From Opitutus sp. (GTDB lineage Bacteria > Verrucomicrobiota > Verrucomicrobiia > Opitutales > Opitutaceae): 36,317 nucleotides of DNA. This document shows, one piece after another, positions 7,299-16,499 of this stretch. How positions within the stretch are numbered: position 1 is the first letter of the stretch; the number at the start of each line of letters is the position of its first letter. A program made the position numbers and the translations under genes. The notes beneath the pieces were generated by a model. That model saw nothing but the letters and a program-made list of their open reading frames with translations. It did not search any database and was not told the origin of the DNA. The stretch lies in the NCBI GenBank assembly GCA_009695305.1, contig SIBG01000038.1, positions 1 to 36,317 of the forward strand. The letters are read 5' to 3'.

Positions 7299-8000
7299 CT
7301 AGCGGATGGCCTGGTGCAGCGCGACAATGCCAAACGTCATCCCATGCCCGGCGACTCCGGTGAATCCCGCTGCGCCGATCTCCTCGGCCAGGGTCGCGCG
7401 ATCCGGAAATTGTTCGATCGTCTCGTTAAGGTAAGCATACGCCGCCCGGTCGCCGGTTGCCAGGCCGGCAATGAAGGGCAGGATTTTTCTCAGATAAAAA
7501 AAATAAAGCGGCCGAAACCAGGTCGCTGGCTGAGAGAACTCGAGCACGAAGAGCCGGCCGCCCGGCCGCAGCACCCGTCGCATCTCCCGGAGGCCGCGGG
7601 CGCGGTCAGCTAGATTGCGCAAGCCGAAGGCAATGGTCACAGCATCGACGCTCGCGTCGACGAGTGGCAGCGCCAGGCCGTCACCGTGTCGGAACGTAAT
7701 GTTAGCATAGCGGCTGATGCCGGTGGCAGCTTGCTTGCGGATGGCTTCGTCGAGCATCGGCTGGCAAAAATCCACGCCGATGATGCGGGCCTCCGCCGGC
7801 AGCCGTCGCGCCAAGGCGAAGGCGACGTCGCCGCTGCCCGTGGCGAGATCGAGCACCTCGCGCGATCCCGCCCGCCCTACCGCCGCGACCAGCTGGTGGC
7901 GCCACCAGACGTCAGTGCCGAAAGACAGCAGCCGGTTGGCGAAATCGTAACGGTGGGCGATGCGCCCGAACATGGTATTGACGGCGGTGGAGTCGGGCAT
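7299..8000 (-). CDS. ubiE: Demethylmenaquinone/ubiquinone C-methyltransferase
   Basis: This SAM-dependent enzyme catalyses the ring C-methylation step of menaquinone (MenG) or ubiquinone (UbiE) synthesis. The 233-residue protein has the family N-terminus VNTMFGRIAHRYDFANRLLS, then W-W-R-H, and the SAM motif I VLDLATGSGDVAFAL (about 50-64). These are followed by GVDFCQPML, the UbiE signature DAVTIAFGLRNLADR (about 120-134) and VLRPGGRLFVLEFSQP. In this phylum the quinone is probably menaquinone, so menG may be the better name; that is an inference. The gene converges with the A-type Fe-S protein gene and diverges from the HU-family gene across about 130 bases. Confidence 0.95.
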   Translation of the reverse strand: MPDSTAVNTMFGRIAHRYDFANRLLSFGTDVWWRHQLVAAVGRAGSREVLDLATGSGDVAFALARRLPAEARIIGVDFCQPMLDEAIRKQAATGISRYANITFRHGDGLALPLVDASVDAVTIAFGLRNLADRARGLREMRRVLRPGGRLFVLEFSQPATWFRPLYFFYLRKILPFIAGLATGDRAAYAYLNETIEQFPDRATLAEEIGAAGFTGVAGHGMTFGIVALHQAIR

Positions 8001-8060
8001 TGGGTCTGGGAGCTGGGCGGGATGGCCGAATAAGACTGGTAGACAGGCGAGCTATAATGA

Positions 8061-8090
8061 TTGACCTAATTCGTCTCATGCAAATAGTTT
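8061..8090 (+). promoter_or_regulatory. Possible promoter of the HU/IHF-family gene
   Basis: TTGACC at 8061-8066 is a good -35 match. An 18-base spacer leads to TAGTTT at 8085-8090, a weak -10. The region 8040-8100 is markedly AT-rich for this genome. Transcription would start near 8097 and give a leader of about 34 bases. A TATAAT at 8053-8058 is also visible but has no -35 at the right distance. A purine-rich AAAAGGAACC directly precedes the ATG at 8131. Confidence 0.35.
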
Positions 8091-8130
8091 AGTTCGCTTC
8101 AGTTTCAGGACCCCCGACAAAAGGAACCAT

Positions 8131-8445
8131 ATGTCCAACTTAACTAAACGCGAAATTGTGCTGGAGATTTATCGGAAGACCGGCTTCCCGCAAAAACAGA
8201 TTGTCGATACCGTGCAACAAACGCTCGACATTGTTCAGAAAGCGCTGGCCAACGGGCGAAATGTTGAGCTGCGCAACTTCGGCGTGCTAGAAGTGCAGGT
8301 GCGTAAACAGCGCATCGGCCGCAATCCCAATAAGCCCGAGGCGGAGGTCATCATTCCACAGCGCGCCGTGGTGAAATTCAAGTCTGGCAAGATTCTCAAG
8401 CAGCTGTTGAAGAAAATAGATCTCGCCAAACTGCTGGAGGGTTGA
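8131..8445 (+). CDS. HU/IHF-family DNA-binding protein
   Basis: This small basic nucleoid protein bends DNA as a dimer. The 104-residue sequence has the HU helical N-terminus (MSNLTKREIVLEIYRKTG, then V-x-x-T-L-x-x-V-x-x-A-L), the VELRNFGVLEV strand segment, and the DNA-contacting beta arm with GRNPNKPEAEV around the conserved Arg-Asn-Pro. It closes with VVKFKSGKILKQLL. The KRE(I)V start and the KQ-x-IVDTVQQTLD segment are close to both HU and IHF, so the exact subunit type is not decided. A clear terminator lies 28 bases downstream, so the gene is probably monocistronic and strongly expressed. Confidence 0.93.
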   Translation: MSNLTKREIVLEIYRKTGFPQKQIVDTVQQTLDIVQKALANGRNVELRNFGVLEVQVRKQRIGRNPNKPEAEVIIPQRAVVKFKSGKILKQLLKKIDLAKLLEG

Positions 8446-8472
8446 GCTGGTTTTGCCCTGGTTGGCTCCGCG

Positions 8473-8496
8473 AAGGCCGGGTGCCCCGGCCTTTTT
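8473..8496 (+). terminator. Rho-independent terminator of the HU/IHF-family gene
   Basis: Arms GGCCGGG (8475-8481) and CCCGGCC (8485-8491) enclose a three-base loop and are followed immediately by TTTTT. The stem can be extended by the flanking A-A/T-T pairs. It lies 28 bases after the stop codon of the HU-family gene and isolates it from hisS. Confidence 0.88.
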
Positions 8497-8586
8497 CGCG
8501 GGCGTCCCCGCCCGCAGCGACGGCCAGATGCCGTCACAGTTTTTGATTCGCCCTGCGTCCGCCCGCTTCTCAACGTTGCCGGCTTA

Positions 8587-9900
8587 ATGTCCTCCTTTCA
8601 GACTCTGCCTGGTTTTCGTGAATTTTATCCCGAGGATCTTGCGCGTCGGAATCATATTTTCCGTCGGTGGCGGCAGGCGGCGCATGCGTTTGGTTTCGCG
8701 GAATATGATGCGCCGGTGCTCGAGCCGCTGGACCTCTACAAGGCCAAGTCCGGCGACGAAATCGAAGGCCAGCTGTTCAATTTTACGGACAAGGGCGGCC
8801 GGGAGGTCGCGCTGCGTCCGGAGATGACACCGACCGTCTGCCGGCTCGTGGGGGCGAAGGCCAGCGCGCTCAAGCGCCCGATCAAGTGGTTTAGCATCGC
8901 GGAATTTTATCGCTACGAGCGCGCGCAAAAGGGCCGGCAGCGTTCTTTTTTCCAGCTGAACGCCGATATTTTCGGCGAGTCCGGTCCCGAGGCGGAGATC
9001 GAGTTGATCGCGTTGCTGATTCAATGTCTGGCCGGATTCGGACTGACCAAGGATGATTTCTACGTGCGGCTCAGTGATCGCGACCTGTGGTTTTTCTACC
9101 TGGAGGCGCTGGGTTTCGGCGACGCGCCGGCGCGTGAGTTACTCGGCGCGATCGACAAGTTTGAAAAAATGGGTGACGACACCTTCAAGACCTACGGCGA
9201 GAAACACGGCGAACTCGAGCCCGGGAAAAAAGCAGCCATTCTCGGGTTCATGAAAATTCGCAGTCTCGACGCACTTGAACGCGAGATTGCCGGGTTGCCG
9301 CAGGAGCAGCTGAAGGCGCGCGTGGCCGACTGGCGCAAGGTCCTTGAGGGGGTCTCGGCCATGGGACTCGGGGAATATGTTTCGGTGGATCTCAGTGTCG
9401 TCCGCGGGCTGGCCTACTACACGGGTTTTGTGTTTGAGGCCTTCGATCGCCAAGGCGATCTCCGGGCGCTCGCCGGTGGCGGCCGTTACGACACCCTGGT
9501 CGAGAAGCTCGGTGGACCCGCCCTGCCGGCGGTCGGCTTTGCGATTGGCGACGTGACGACTGGGCTGCTCCTGGAGCAGCGGGGTGTCATGCCGGCGTTC
9601 GTGAATGCGCCGGATATCTATTGTGTGATTGGCGGAGCGCCGGAACGGCTGGCGGCTTTTGCCGATATCCACGTGCTGCGCGCCGCGGGCCGGAGGGTCG
9701 AATATCCGATGAAGGAGTTGGCGTTCGGCAAACAGTTCAAAGCTGCGGCGGAGTCGGGCGCAAAGCTCGCGCTGATCTACGGTGGGGACGAGCTCGCGAA
9801 GGGCATCGTAAAAATTCGCGACCTCACCGAGCGCAGCGAGCGCGAGGTGCCGCGCGATCAGGTGGTTTCAGCCGTGCGCGATTTTTTCAGCGGACAGTGA
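8587..9900 (+). CDS. hisS: Histidyl-tRNA synthetase
   Basis: This class II synthetase charges tRNA-His. The 437-residue protein shows GFREFYPEDLARR (N-terminal motif 1 region), RPEMTPTVCRLV (about 78-89) and motif 2 with FYRYERAQKGRQRSFFQLN (about 107-125). The histidine-specific signature is RGLAYYTGFVFEA (about 272-284), and AGGGRYDTLVEKLGG with GFAIGD gives motif 3. The C-terminal ~95 residues match the anticodon-binding domain. The presence of the RGLAYYTG signature argues for a true HisRS rather than the HisZ paralogue. The gene follows the HU gene on the same strand after its terminator. The next gene, cdd, converges on it. Confidence 0.96.
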   Translation: MSSFQTLPGFREFYPEDLARRNHIFRRWRQAAHAFGFAEYDAPVLEPLDLYKAKSGDEIEGQLFNFTDKGGREVALRPEMTPTVCRLVGAKASALKRPIKWFSIAEFYRYERAQKGRQRSFFQLNADIFGESGPEAEIELIALLIQCLAGFGLTKDDFYVRLSDRDLWFFYLEALGFGDAPARELLGAIDKFEKMGDDTFKTYGEKHGELEPGKKAAILGFMKIRSLDALEREIAGLPQEQLKARVADWRKVLEGVSAMGLGEYVSVDLSVVRGLAYYTGFVFEAFDRQGDLRALAGGGRYDTLVEKLGGPALPAVGFAIGDVTTGLLLEQRGVMPAFVNAPDIYCVIGGAPERLAAFADIHVLRAAGRRVEYPMKELAFGKQFKAAAESGAKLALIYGGDELAKGIVKIRDLTERSEREVPRDQVVSAVRDFFSGQ

Positions 9901-10034
9901 AGATGTTTGGTCAAAGCGTTTCACCCCGCAGGCGACGGCCACGCGACCGAAGCGTCACCTCAGGATCGAGGCGGCGGAGCACAACGACCGGCTGCAAGCG
10001 GCGGGCGAGCCTTGTCGGACGGCATTGCGCGAAA

Positions 10035-10484
10035 TCAGCGGGCTTTGCGCGACGACGACGCTGGTGAATCCTTGAGCAGATTTTCCGGGCCGAACGCGTC
10101 GGGCAACAGGTAGTCGAGCGTGGTCTCGATGCACTCGTCCGAGTCACAGATGGCGAGCACGGTCGCCTGTGGGCCGAATTCGTTGAGCACCTGGCGGCAC
10201 GCGCCGCACGGCATGGTGGGCGCGCGGGTCGGGGTGTAGACGACGACGCAACGCAGCGTGCGCTCGCCTTGCGCGGCAGCCGTGAAGATCGCGGTGCGCT
10301 CGGCGCAATTGCAGAGGCCGTAGGAGGCGTTTTCGACATTGCTGCCGGCATAGATTTTCCCCGAACCGGCCAGCACGGCGGCACCGACGCGGAATTTGGA
10401 GTAGGGCGAATAGGAGCCCTGGGCCGCAGCCCGCGCGGCTTGTTCGAGACGACGGCGGAGCGGAAGCGAAAGTTTCGAGGGCAT
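10035..10484 (-). CDS. cdd: Cytidine deaminase
   Basis: This homotetramer-type cytidine deaminase (149 residues) hydrolyses cytidine and deoxycytidine to uridine forms in pyrimidine salvage. The SPYSKFRVGAA segment (about 25-35), GSNVENASYGLCNCAERTA (the C-A-E zinc site with the catalytic Glu) and MPCGACRQVLNEF (the second and third zinc cysteines) are intact. The C-terminal tail SSSRKAR after the LLPDAFGPENL helix is short and basic. It begins two bases after the kbl stop and is almost certainly the last gene of the tdh-kbl-cdd transcript. A functional reason for joining threonine catabolism to pyrimidine salvage is not evident. Confidence 0.95.
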   Translation of the reverse strand: MPSKLSLPLRRRLEQAARAAAQGSYSPYSKFRVGAAVLAGSGKIYAGSNVENASYGLCNCAERTAIFTAAAQGERTLRCVVVYTPTRAPTMPCGACRQVLNEFGPQATVLAICDSDECIETTLDYLLPDAFGPENLLKDSPASSSRKAR

Positions 10485-10486
10485 GG

Positions 10487-11701
10487 TCAGAGGCCGAGTT
10501 CGGATTTCACTTCGGCAAAGGCGCGGATGGCAAACTGCAAATCCTCGCGCGAATGCGCCGCGCTCACTTGCGTGCGGATGCGCGCCGCGCCCTGCGGCAC
10601 GACGGGGTAGAAAAAGCCGACGACGTAGACGCCTTTCGTCAACATGCGCGCCGAGAATTTCTGCGCCAGCGCCGCATCGCCGAGCATCACGGGGACGATC
10701 GGATGGGTGCCGGGCTGGAGCGCGAGCCCGGCGGCGGTGAGACCGGCGCGAAAAAACGCCGTGTTTTCCTCCAGGCGATCGCGCAGCTCAGTCGAGCGGG
10801 AAAGTAAATTGAGCGCCGCAATCGATCCGGCGGCAATGACGGGCGCGAGAGTGTTGGAAAACAGATAGGGTCGGGAGCGCTGGCGGAGTAGTGCGATGAT
10901 TTCCTTGCGGCCGCTCACATAGCCGCCGCTCGCCCCGCCGAGGGCCTTGCCGAGCGTGCCACTGACGATGTCGATGCGATTCATCACACCACAGTGCTGG
11001 TGTGTGCCGCGGCCGGTCTGGCCCATGAACCCGACCGCATGGCTGTCGTCGATCATCACGAGCGCGCCATGACGGTCGGCGAGCTCGCAGATTTCGCGCA
11101 ACGGCGCGATGAAGCCATCCATCGAGAACACGCCGTCGGTCACGATGAGCTTGAAGCGCGCTTTCGCCGCGTCGGCCGCGCGGAGCTGAGCCTCGAGATC
11201 GGTCAAATCGGAGTTTTTGTAGCGGTAGCGCTGCGCCTTGCAGAGCCGGATGCCGTCGATGATCGAGGCGTGGTTGAGTTCGTCGCTGATGACCGCGTCG
11301 TCGGCGGTGAGCAGCGTCTCGAACACGCCGCCGTTGGCGTCGAAGCACGACGAGTAGAGAATCGTGTCGTCGGTGCCGAGGAACGCGCTCAACCGCGCCT
11401 CCAATTCCAGATGAATTTCCTGTGTCCCGCAAATGAACCGGACCGACGAGAGCCCGTAGCCCCAGCGGTCGAGCGCGGCGTGCGCCGCGCGGATGATCTC
11501 CGGGTGATTGCCGAGGCCCAGGTAGTTATTCGCGCAAAAATTGAGCACCTCGCGGCCACCCGCCGGCCCGGAGTCGACCGAAGCGGCGACGGCGATGTGG
11601 GCGCTCTGCGGGGTCGTGATCAGCCGCTCGCGTTTGAACAGCCCGGCGGTCTCGATCTGGCTGAGTGATTTCTCGAGGTGAGTGCGGTAGGACGGATTCA
11701 T
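10487..11701 (-). CDS. kbl: Glycine C-acetyltransferase (2-amino-3-ketobutyrate CoA ligase)
   Basis: This PLP enzyme of the alpha-oxoamine synthase family splits 2-amino-3-oxobutyrate with CoA into glycine and acetyl-CoA, the second step of threonine degradation after Tdh. The 404-residue protein contains [14 protein letters not shown] (about 55), [10 protein letters not shown] (about 90), the [12 protein letters not shown] segment with the PLP-binding Asp-x-x-His, and the lysine motif [14 protein letters not shown]. The start is taken at 11701 ([11 protein letters not shown]) because it overlaps the tdh stop in an ATGA arrangement, implying translational coupling. A start four codons upstream is possible. 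It lies between tdh and cdd, all on the minus strand. Confidence 0.96.
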   Translation of the reverse strand: MNPSYRTHLEKSLSQIETAGLFKRERLITTPQSAHIAVAASVDSGPAGGREVLNFCANNYLGLGNHPEIIRAAHAALDRWGYGLSSVRFICGTQEIHLELEARLSAFLGTDDTILYSSCFDANGGVFETLLTADDAVISDELNHASIIDGIRLCKAQRYRYKNSDLTDLEAQLRAADAAKARFKLIVTDGVFSMDGFIAPLREICELADRHGALVMIDDSHAVGFMGQTGRGTHQHCGVMNRIDIVSGTLGKALGGASGGYVSGRKEIIALLRQRSRPYLFSNTLAPVIAAGSIAALNLLSRSTELRDRLEENTAFFRAGLTAAGLALQPGTHPIVPVMLGDAALAQKFSARMLTKGVYVVGFFYPVVPQGAARIRTQVSAAHSREDLQFAIRAFAEVKSELGL

Positions 11702-12738
11702 CCTTCGTCCCAATTGAGGACAATTTTCCCGCTCTGGCCGGAGCGCATCAAATCGAAGCCTTGCTGGAATGCGGTGAACGGCAGCCGGTGCGTAATTACC
11801 GGGGTGATGTCGAGGCCGCTTTGGATGAGCGCGGTCATTTTATACCACGTCTCATACATCTCGCGGCCATAAATGCCGCGGATCGTCAGCATGTTGAAAA
11901 CGACCTTGTTCCAGTCGATCGCGGCCTTCTCCGGCATGATGCCGAGGAGCGCGATGCGGCCGCCGTGGCACATGTTGTCGATCATGTCGCTCAGGGCCCG
12001 TGGGCTGCCGGACATTTCCAAACCGATATCAAAGCCTTCCTTCAGCCCAAGTTCGTGCTGCACGTCGGGTAGATTTTCCTTCGAGACATCGACCACGCGG
12101 GTTGCGCCCATGCGTTTCGCGAGCGCGAGGCGGACCGGATTGACGTCGGTGACGACGACTTTGCGCGCGCCGACTTGTTTCGCAATCGCGGTGGCCATGC
12201 AGCCGATGGGGCCGGCGCCGGTGATCAGCACGTCCTCGCCGATCAGGTCGTATTGCAGGGCGGTGTGGACGGCATTGCCGAGCGGATCGAAGCACGAAAG
12301 CACGTCGAGCGAGATGGAGGAATCGACCGGGACCGCGTTGCTGGCCGGGATGCAAAGATATTCGGCGAACGCGCCGTCGCGGTTCACGCCGACGCCCCGG
12401 GTGTCCTTGCACAGGTGGCGTCGGCCCGCGAGGCAGTTGCGACAAACGCCGCAGACGATATGGCCCTCGCCATCGACGAGGTCTCCGGGCTTGTGACTCT
12501 GAACGTTGGTGCCAACGGCCTCGACCACGCCGACAAACTCGTGGCCGATGACCATGGGTGGTTTGATGGTTTTTTCGGCCCAGACGTCCCAGTTGTAAAT
12601 GTGAACGTCGGTGCCGCAGATGGAGGTCCGCTTGATCCTGATGAGGACGTCATTGATGCCGGGCGCGGGCTCGGGAACTTCGACGAGATCGAGTCCGGGG
12701 CCGGCCCGCAGCTTGGCAATGGCGCGCATGCTTTTCAT
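11698..12738 (-). CDS. tdh: L-threonine 3-dehydrogenase
   Basis: This zinc-dependent medium-chain dehydrogenase (346 residues) oxidises L-threonine to 2-amino-3-oxobutyrate with NAD+, feeding Kbl. The catalytic zinc site [13 protein letters not shown] (about 39-51) and GHEFVGVVE (about 65-73) are present. The structural zinc cysteine cluster reads [15 protein letters not shown]. The Rossmann motif is [13 protein letters not shown] (about 170), and a Tdh-typical [13 protein letters not shown] segment lies near residue 290. Length fits TDH exactly. It is the first gene of the tdh-kbl-cdd operon and overlaps kbl by four bases. The S9 peptidase gene lies about 100 bases upstream on the same strand. 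Confidence 0.96.
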   Translation of the reverse strand: MKSMRAIAKLRAGPGLDLVEVPEPAPGINDVLIRIKRTSICGTDVHIYNWDVWAEKTIKPPMVIGHEFVGVVEAVGTNVQSHKPGDLVDGEGHIVCGVCRNCLAGRRHLCKDTRGVGVNRDGAFAEYLCIPASNAVPVDSSISLDVLSCFDPLGNAVHTALQYDLIGEDVLITGAGPIGCMATAIAKQVGARKVVVTDVNPVRLALAKRMGATRVVDVSKENLPDVQHELGLKEGFDIGLEMSGSPRALSDMIDNMCHGGRIALLGIMPEKAAIDWNKVVFNMLTIRGIYGREMYETWYKMTALIQSGLDITPVITHRLPFTAFQQGFDLMRSGQSGKIVLNWDEG

Positions 12739-12842
12739 GGCCGAACGCTAGCGTTGTGACCGTGCGTGTCGAGCCGCGGGCGCGCCACTTGGCGAACCGT
12801 TGCGCACCTTCGCGGGCCAGCAGTTTCGCGTGTGTGCCCGTT

Positions 12843-15068
12843 TCAGTTTTCGCCGATGTAGCGGCGGAAAAATTCCTCGTAGCGCACGAGACTGTCGAGG
12901 CGCTGCTTTGGCTCGCCGCTGCGACTCATCTCGTGCGAGGCGCGCGGGTAACGCACTTCCTCGACGTCGCGACCGAGCACCTTGAGGCTGCGGAGGAGCA
13001 TTTCGCTCTGGACGAAACCGGTGCGGCGGTCGTTGTCGCCGTGCTGGATGAGGAGCGGAGTCCTGATCGCCTCGACGTAGCTGAGCGGCGATTCGTGCTC
13101 GAGCAGTTGCCGCGTCTCGCGCTGCCACGGGTAGCCGCCGAATGCGCGCGGCACGAGGCGCCAGGCGTTGCCTTCGCCGAAAAACGTCGCGAGGTCGTAA
13201 ACGCCACGCTGCGCGACCGCCGCCGCGAAACGCTGGTCATGGCCGACGATCCACCCTACCATGTAGCCGCCGTAGGAGCCGCCCGTAACGAGCTGCCGCT
13301 TCGTGTCGATGTAGCTTTCCTGCGCAGCGATGCTGGTGGCGGTCAGGATGTCGAGCGCAGGGCCGGCGCCCCAGTTTTTGTAGTTGGCGCGCTGAAAGGT
13401 GTAACCGTAGCCGCCCGAGCCGCGCGGATTCGAGAAGACGATGGCGTAGCCGCGCGCGGCGAAAAACTGGAATTCGAACCACATGCTGTCTTCGCCCGGC
13501 CCCCACATCGCCGAGGGGCCGCCGTGAATCTCGAGCAGGAGCGGATATTTTTTCGCCACGTCAAACTCAGCCGGCTTCATCGTCCAGAACTGCACGACGC
13601 TGCCTTCGGAGTTTTGAAAACTGTGCGCCTCGTAGGCGCTGAGTTTTTTCCCCACGAGCCAGCCGCTGTTGTGCGTGGTCAGCGCCGCACTCGTCGTGTC
13701 GTCGAGCGAGCCGGCGTATAATTCGCTGGGATTGCCCGGCGTGGTGCGAACCTGCACGAGCGTGCCGCGCGCAAGGTCGTAGGCGCGCACGCCGATGTCG
13801 GTCTGCAGCGTGAGCCGGTCGGTCGCGCCGGTTTGCGCGTTGACGCGGTAGAGCGGGAAACCGCCGTTGGTCGCGGCGACGAAATAAATCGCGCGGCTGT
13901 CGTCCGTCCATTGGAGACCGGTGGCCGAGCGGTCGAGTTTTTCGGTGAGCAACTTCGGTTCGCCGCCGGCGACCGGCACGATGGCGACGGCGGCCTGCCC
14001 GTAGTCGAAGGCGTTGCCGGGCCCCGCGGTCAACGCGACGAGCCGCCCGTCGGGCGAGGGCTTCGGGTTGCCGAGACTGAAATTTTTCATCTCGGCGAAA
14101 AGTTTCACGCCGCCGCCGGCCGCGTCGGCGAGGTAGAGGCTGTTCGCCTCGCTGCGGTCGGGATGTTCGTCGAGCTTGCGCGGAGCCGCGCACACGACCG
14201 ACTTTCCGTCCGCCGTCCACTCCGCGGCGTTGAAGCTCGTGAAGCCCGGCGTGAGGTCCACCGCCGGCGCGCCGGCGCGCGCTTCCTGCACGAAGAGGTG
14301 GTTGAAGCTCAGCTCCGGGTTGATGTCACGTTCGTCTTGGAAATTCAAGCGATCGAGCGGGCGCGGATTGCCGTCGGCTTCGTTTTTCGCGAGCCACTCG
14401 CGGCGCTCCTGCAACGAGCCGTCGGGCGACGCGGCGGGACTCTTCGCGTCAGTTTCCTTTGCGGGTTTGTCCTTGTCACCGTTCTTGGTGCGCCAGATGG
14501 CGGTGTCGTTGGCCGTGCGGCCGGGTTTTTCAAACTTCCACGCCGGCTTCGCGCCAGCCCCGGCTTTTTCGAGCGCGGCGCGCGCCTGCGCGTAACTGAG
14601 CGACGACGTGAACAACACGCGCGCGCCATCGGGCGACCAGCGCGGGTTGTTCGCGCCGGCTTCGCTTTTCGTGAGCGGCATCGCTTCGCCGCCGGCTAAC
14701 GGCAGCACGAGCACCTGCGGTTTTTCCTTCTCGACCGCGCGCCCAAACGCGATGCGGTCGCCACGCGGACTCCACGCTGGCGCGCTGTCGTTCGCGGCGG
14801 TGAAGGTGAGCTGGCGCGGCGGCGTCTGGCCGTCGGTGGCGACGAGCCACAGATGGGTTTGGCTGACCCAGTCGTCCTTCGCGTCCGGCTTGGGTTCCAT
14901 CGAGCGCACGACGTAAACGACCCAGCGGCCGTCGGGCGAGAGCGCGGGCGACTCGAGCTGCTTCACCTGGAGCAGATCGGAGGCGACGATGAGCGTGGAG
15001 TCCGCGGCGCGCAGGAGGAGCGGCGCCACCAGGGCGCCCGCGAGGATCAGACGGGTGGGGAAACGCAT
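12843..15068 (-). CDS. Exported S9-family (prolyl oligopeptidase/acylaminoacyl peptidase-like) serine peptidase
   Basis: From the ATG at 15068 the protein is 741 residues and begins with a signal peptide, MRFPTRLILAGALVAPLLLR, ending near AADS. The upstream in-frame ATG at 15125 would add a charged stretch and overlap the divergent dgt gene, so it was rejected. Residues ~30-470 form a WD40/TolB-like beta propeller with repeated SPDGRWVVYV-type strands. The C-terminal alpha/beta-hydrolase domain has LEIHGGPSAMWG, the nucleophile elbow GGSYGGYM with Ser598, Asp680 in GDNDRRTG and His712 in RASHEMSR. It probably digests oligopeptides in the periplasm. It lies upstream of tdh, separated by about 100 bases, and is divergent from dgt. 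Confidence 0.92.
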   Translation of the reverse strand: MRFPTRLILAGALVAPLLLRAADSTLIVASDLLQVKQLESPALSPDGRWVVYVVRSMEPKPDAKDDWVSQTHLWLVATDGQTPPRQLTFTAANDSAPAWSPRGDRIAFGRAVEKEKPQVLVLPLAGGEAMPLTKSEAGANNPRWSPDGARVLFTSSLSYAQARAALEKAGAGAKPAWKFEKPGRTANDTAIWRTKNGDKDKPAKETDAKSPAASPDGSLQERREWLAKNEADGNPRPLDRLNFQDERDINPELSFNHLFVQEARAGAPAVDLTPGFTSFNAAEWTADGKSVVCAAPRKLDEHPDRSEANSLYLADAAGGGVKLFAEMKNFSLGNPKPSPDGRLVALTAGPGNAFDYGQAAVAIVPVAGGEPKLLTEKLDRSATGLQWTDDSRAIYFVAATNGGFPLYRVNAQTGATDRLTLQTDIGVRAYDLARGTLVQVRTTPGNPSELYAGSLDDTTSAALTTHNSGWLVGKKLSAYEAHSFQNSEGSVVQFWTMKPAEFDVAKKYPLLLEIHGGPSAMWGPGEDSMWFEFQFFAARGYAIVFSNPRGSGGYGYTFQRANYKNWGAGPALDILTATSIAAQESYIDTKRQLVTGGSYGGYMVGWIVGHDQRFAAAVAQRGVYDLATFFGEGNAWRLVPRAFGGYPWQRETRQLLEHESPLSYVEAIRTPLLIQHGDNDRRTGFVQSEMLLRSLKVLGRDVEEVRYPRASHEMSRSGEPKQRLDSLVRYEEFFRRYIGEN

Positions 15069-15117
15069 ATCGGTTTGCATCGTGCGCGGGGAGCGGTTCG
15101 TGTCGAAGGGAATTCCG

Positions 15118-16386
15118 ATGACCAACCGCTTCTACAGTGCGTCCGACAGCGAGACCTTCGGCCTGTCGCGCCAGACCGATTATCGGAACGCGTTTCAAAT
15201 CGACCGGGACCGGATCATCCACGCGCACGCGTTCCGCAAGCTGCAGTCGAAGACGCAGGTCTTTCTCTCCGGCGAATATGATTTCTATCGCACGCGGCTC
15301 ACCCATTCGATGGAAGTCGCGCAGATCGGCCGTTCCATCTGTCATTTCTTGCGGACTGAGGGCGGGGTGCTGCGCGAGGACTTTTTCATCGACAGTGATC
15401 TCGTCGAGGCGGTCTGTCTGGCCCACGATCTCGGCCATCCGCCGTTTGGTCACTCGGGCGAACGCACCCTGCAGGAATTGATGGGCCGCTGGGGCGGCTT
15501 CGAGGGCAATGCCCAGACGCTGCACCTGTTGACCGAGACGATGTATCAAAACGAAGCCGGCGTGCGGGGCATGGCGCCGACGCGGGCGCTTCTCGACGGC
15601 GTGCTCAAATACAAGAAACTCTACCGGGAGTTTCCTGCGTCGCCCGGCAATCATTTTCTCTACGACCCGCAGGAGGCGGTGCGGGCGTTTGTTTTCGCCG
15701 GGGCGAAAATTCCGAAGGCGCTGCACGCCGGCGAGAAGCTGAACGCCCTCAAGAGCGTCGAATGCCAGATCATGGACTGGGCCGACGATGCGGCCTACTC
15801 GCTCAACGACATTGTCGACGGAGTGAAGGCGGGGTTTCTCACCATTGAGCGGATCGAAACGTGGGCGGCGGGCGAGGGGATTGATGCACCGCGGCAGCAG
15901 TTGCTGGACGAATTGTTCGATGCGATTCGGGGCGACAATTTGGAAAAAGTATTTTCGCAGCGCATCGGCGCGTGCATCAAGGGCTGCCGGTTGCGCGAGC
16001 GGGAGAACTTCATGTCGACGCGCACCAACCGCTATCGCTTCGAATTGGTGGTGTCGCCTGCCGCCGAACGCACCGTGCGGTTTTTCAAGAAACTGGCCAA
16101 CGACATTATTTTTGAGAGCCCGCAGCTCCAGCAGATGGAGCACAAGGCGCGCAAGGTGATGTTCGCCCTGTGGGAATCGTGCTGGACGAACTATGTCGTG
16201 AAGAGCGGCCGGGTGATCAACATCCTGCCGCCGCGGGTCGGTCGCCTGATCGACGCGGAGAAAACCGAAGCGGGCAAGGCCCGCCAGATCTGCGACTGGC
16301 TGGCCGGGCTCACAGACGGCCTCATCGTGCGGACTTATCAGCGGCTGTTTGATCCCCAGTTCGGAAGTATTCGGGATTTGAGCTGA
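15118..16386 (+). CDS. dgt: Deoxyguanosinetriphosphate triphosphohydrolase-like protein
   Basis: This HD-domain dNTP triphosphohydrolase (422 residues) is predicted to release triphosphate from dGTP or other dNTPs and so affect nucleotide pools. The metal site is visible: RTRLTHSMEVAQIGRSI (first His), AHDLGHPPFGHSGE (His-Asp) and MDWADDAAYSLNDIVDG (last Asp). The N-terminal DRDRIIHAHAFRKLQSKTQVF and the GFEGNAQT-x-H segment are typical of the bacterial dGTPase family. The ATG at 15118 follows GAAGGGAATTCCG, a usable ribosome binding site. The frame is open further upstream, but that part is antisense to the S9 gene. The gene is divergent from the S9 peptidase with about 50 bases between starts. 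Confidence 0.94.
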   Translation: MTNRFYSASDSETFGLSRQTDYRNAFQIDRDRIIHAHAFRKLQSKTQVFLSGEYDFYRTRLTHSMEVAQIGRSICHFLRTEGGVLREDFFIDSDLVEAVCLAHDLGHPPFGHSGERTLQELMGRWGGFEGNAQTLHLLTETMYQNEAGVRGMAPTRALLDGVLKYKKLYREFPASPGNHFLYDPQEAVRAFVFAGAKIPKALHAGEKLNALKSVECQIMDWADDAAYSLNDIVDGVKAGFLTIERIETWAAGEGIDAPRQQLLDELFDAIRGDNLEKVFSQRIGACIKGCRLRERENFMSTRTNRYRFELVVSPAAERTVRFFKKLANDIIFESPQLQQMEHKARKVMFALWESCWTNYVVKSGRVINILPPRVGRLIDAEKTEAGKARQICDWLAGLTDGLIVRTYQRLFDPQFGSIRDLS

Positions 16387-16499
16387 TGGCCTGGGTCGCG
16401 GACTGTCAGGTCAATGGCTGCAGCGGACGATTGATTTTTCGCGCCGGCGGGACACCGTGACGCAACCTTTCTCTCCCGCCCGTCGTCAACCCCACCGGT

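Noticed and set aside
8053..8058. Perfect TATAAT upstream of the HU-family gene as its -10 box
   Set aside because: No -35 element lies 16-18 bases before it on the + strand; the TTGACC at 8061 downstream gives a better, though weak, promoter reading.
12744..12755. Perfect 12-base palindrome AACGCTAGCGTT just upstream of tdh
   Set aside because: About nine 12-base perfect palindromes are expected by chance in a window of this size, and there is no second copy nearby.
14530..16143. A 537-codon minus-strand frame spanning the dgt and S9 genes
   Set aside because: It is antisense to the clearly conserved dGTPase and out of frame with the S9 peptidase, and shows no family motif.
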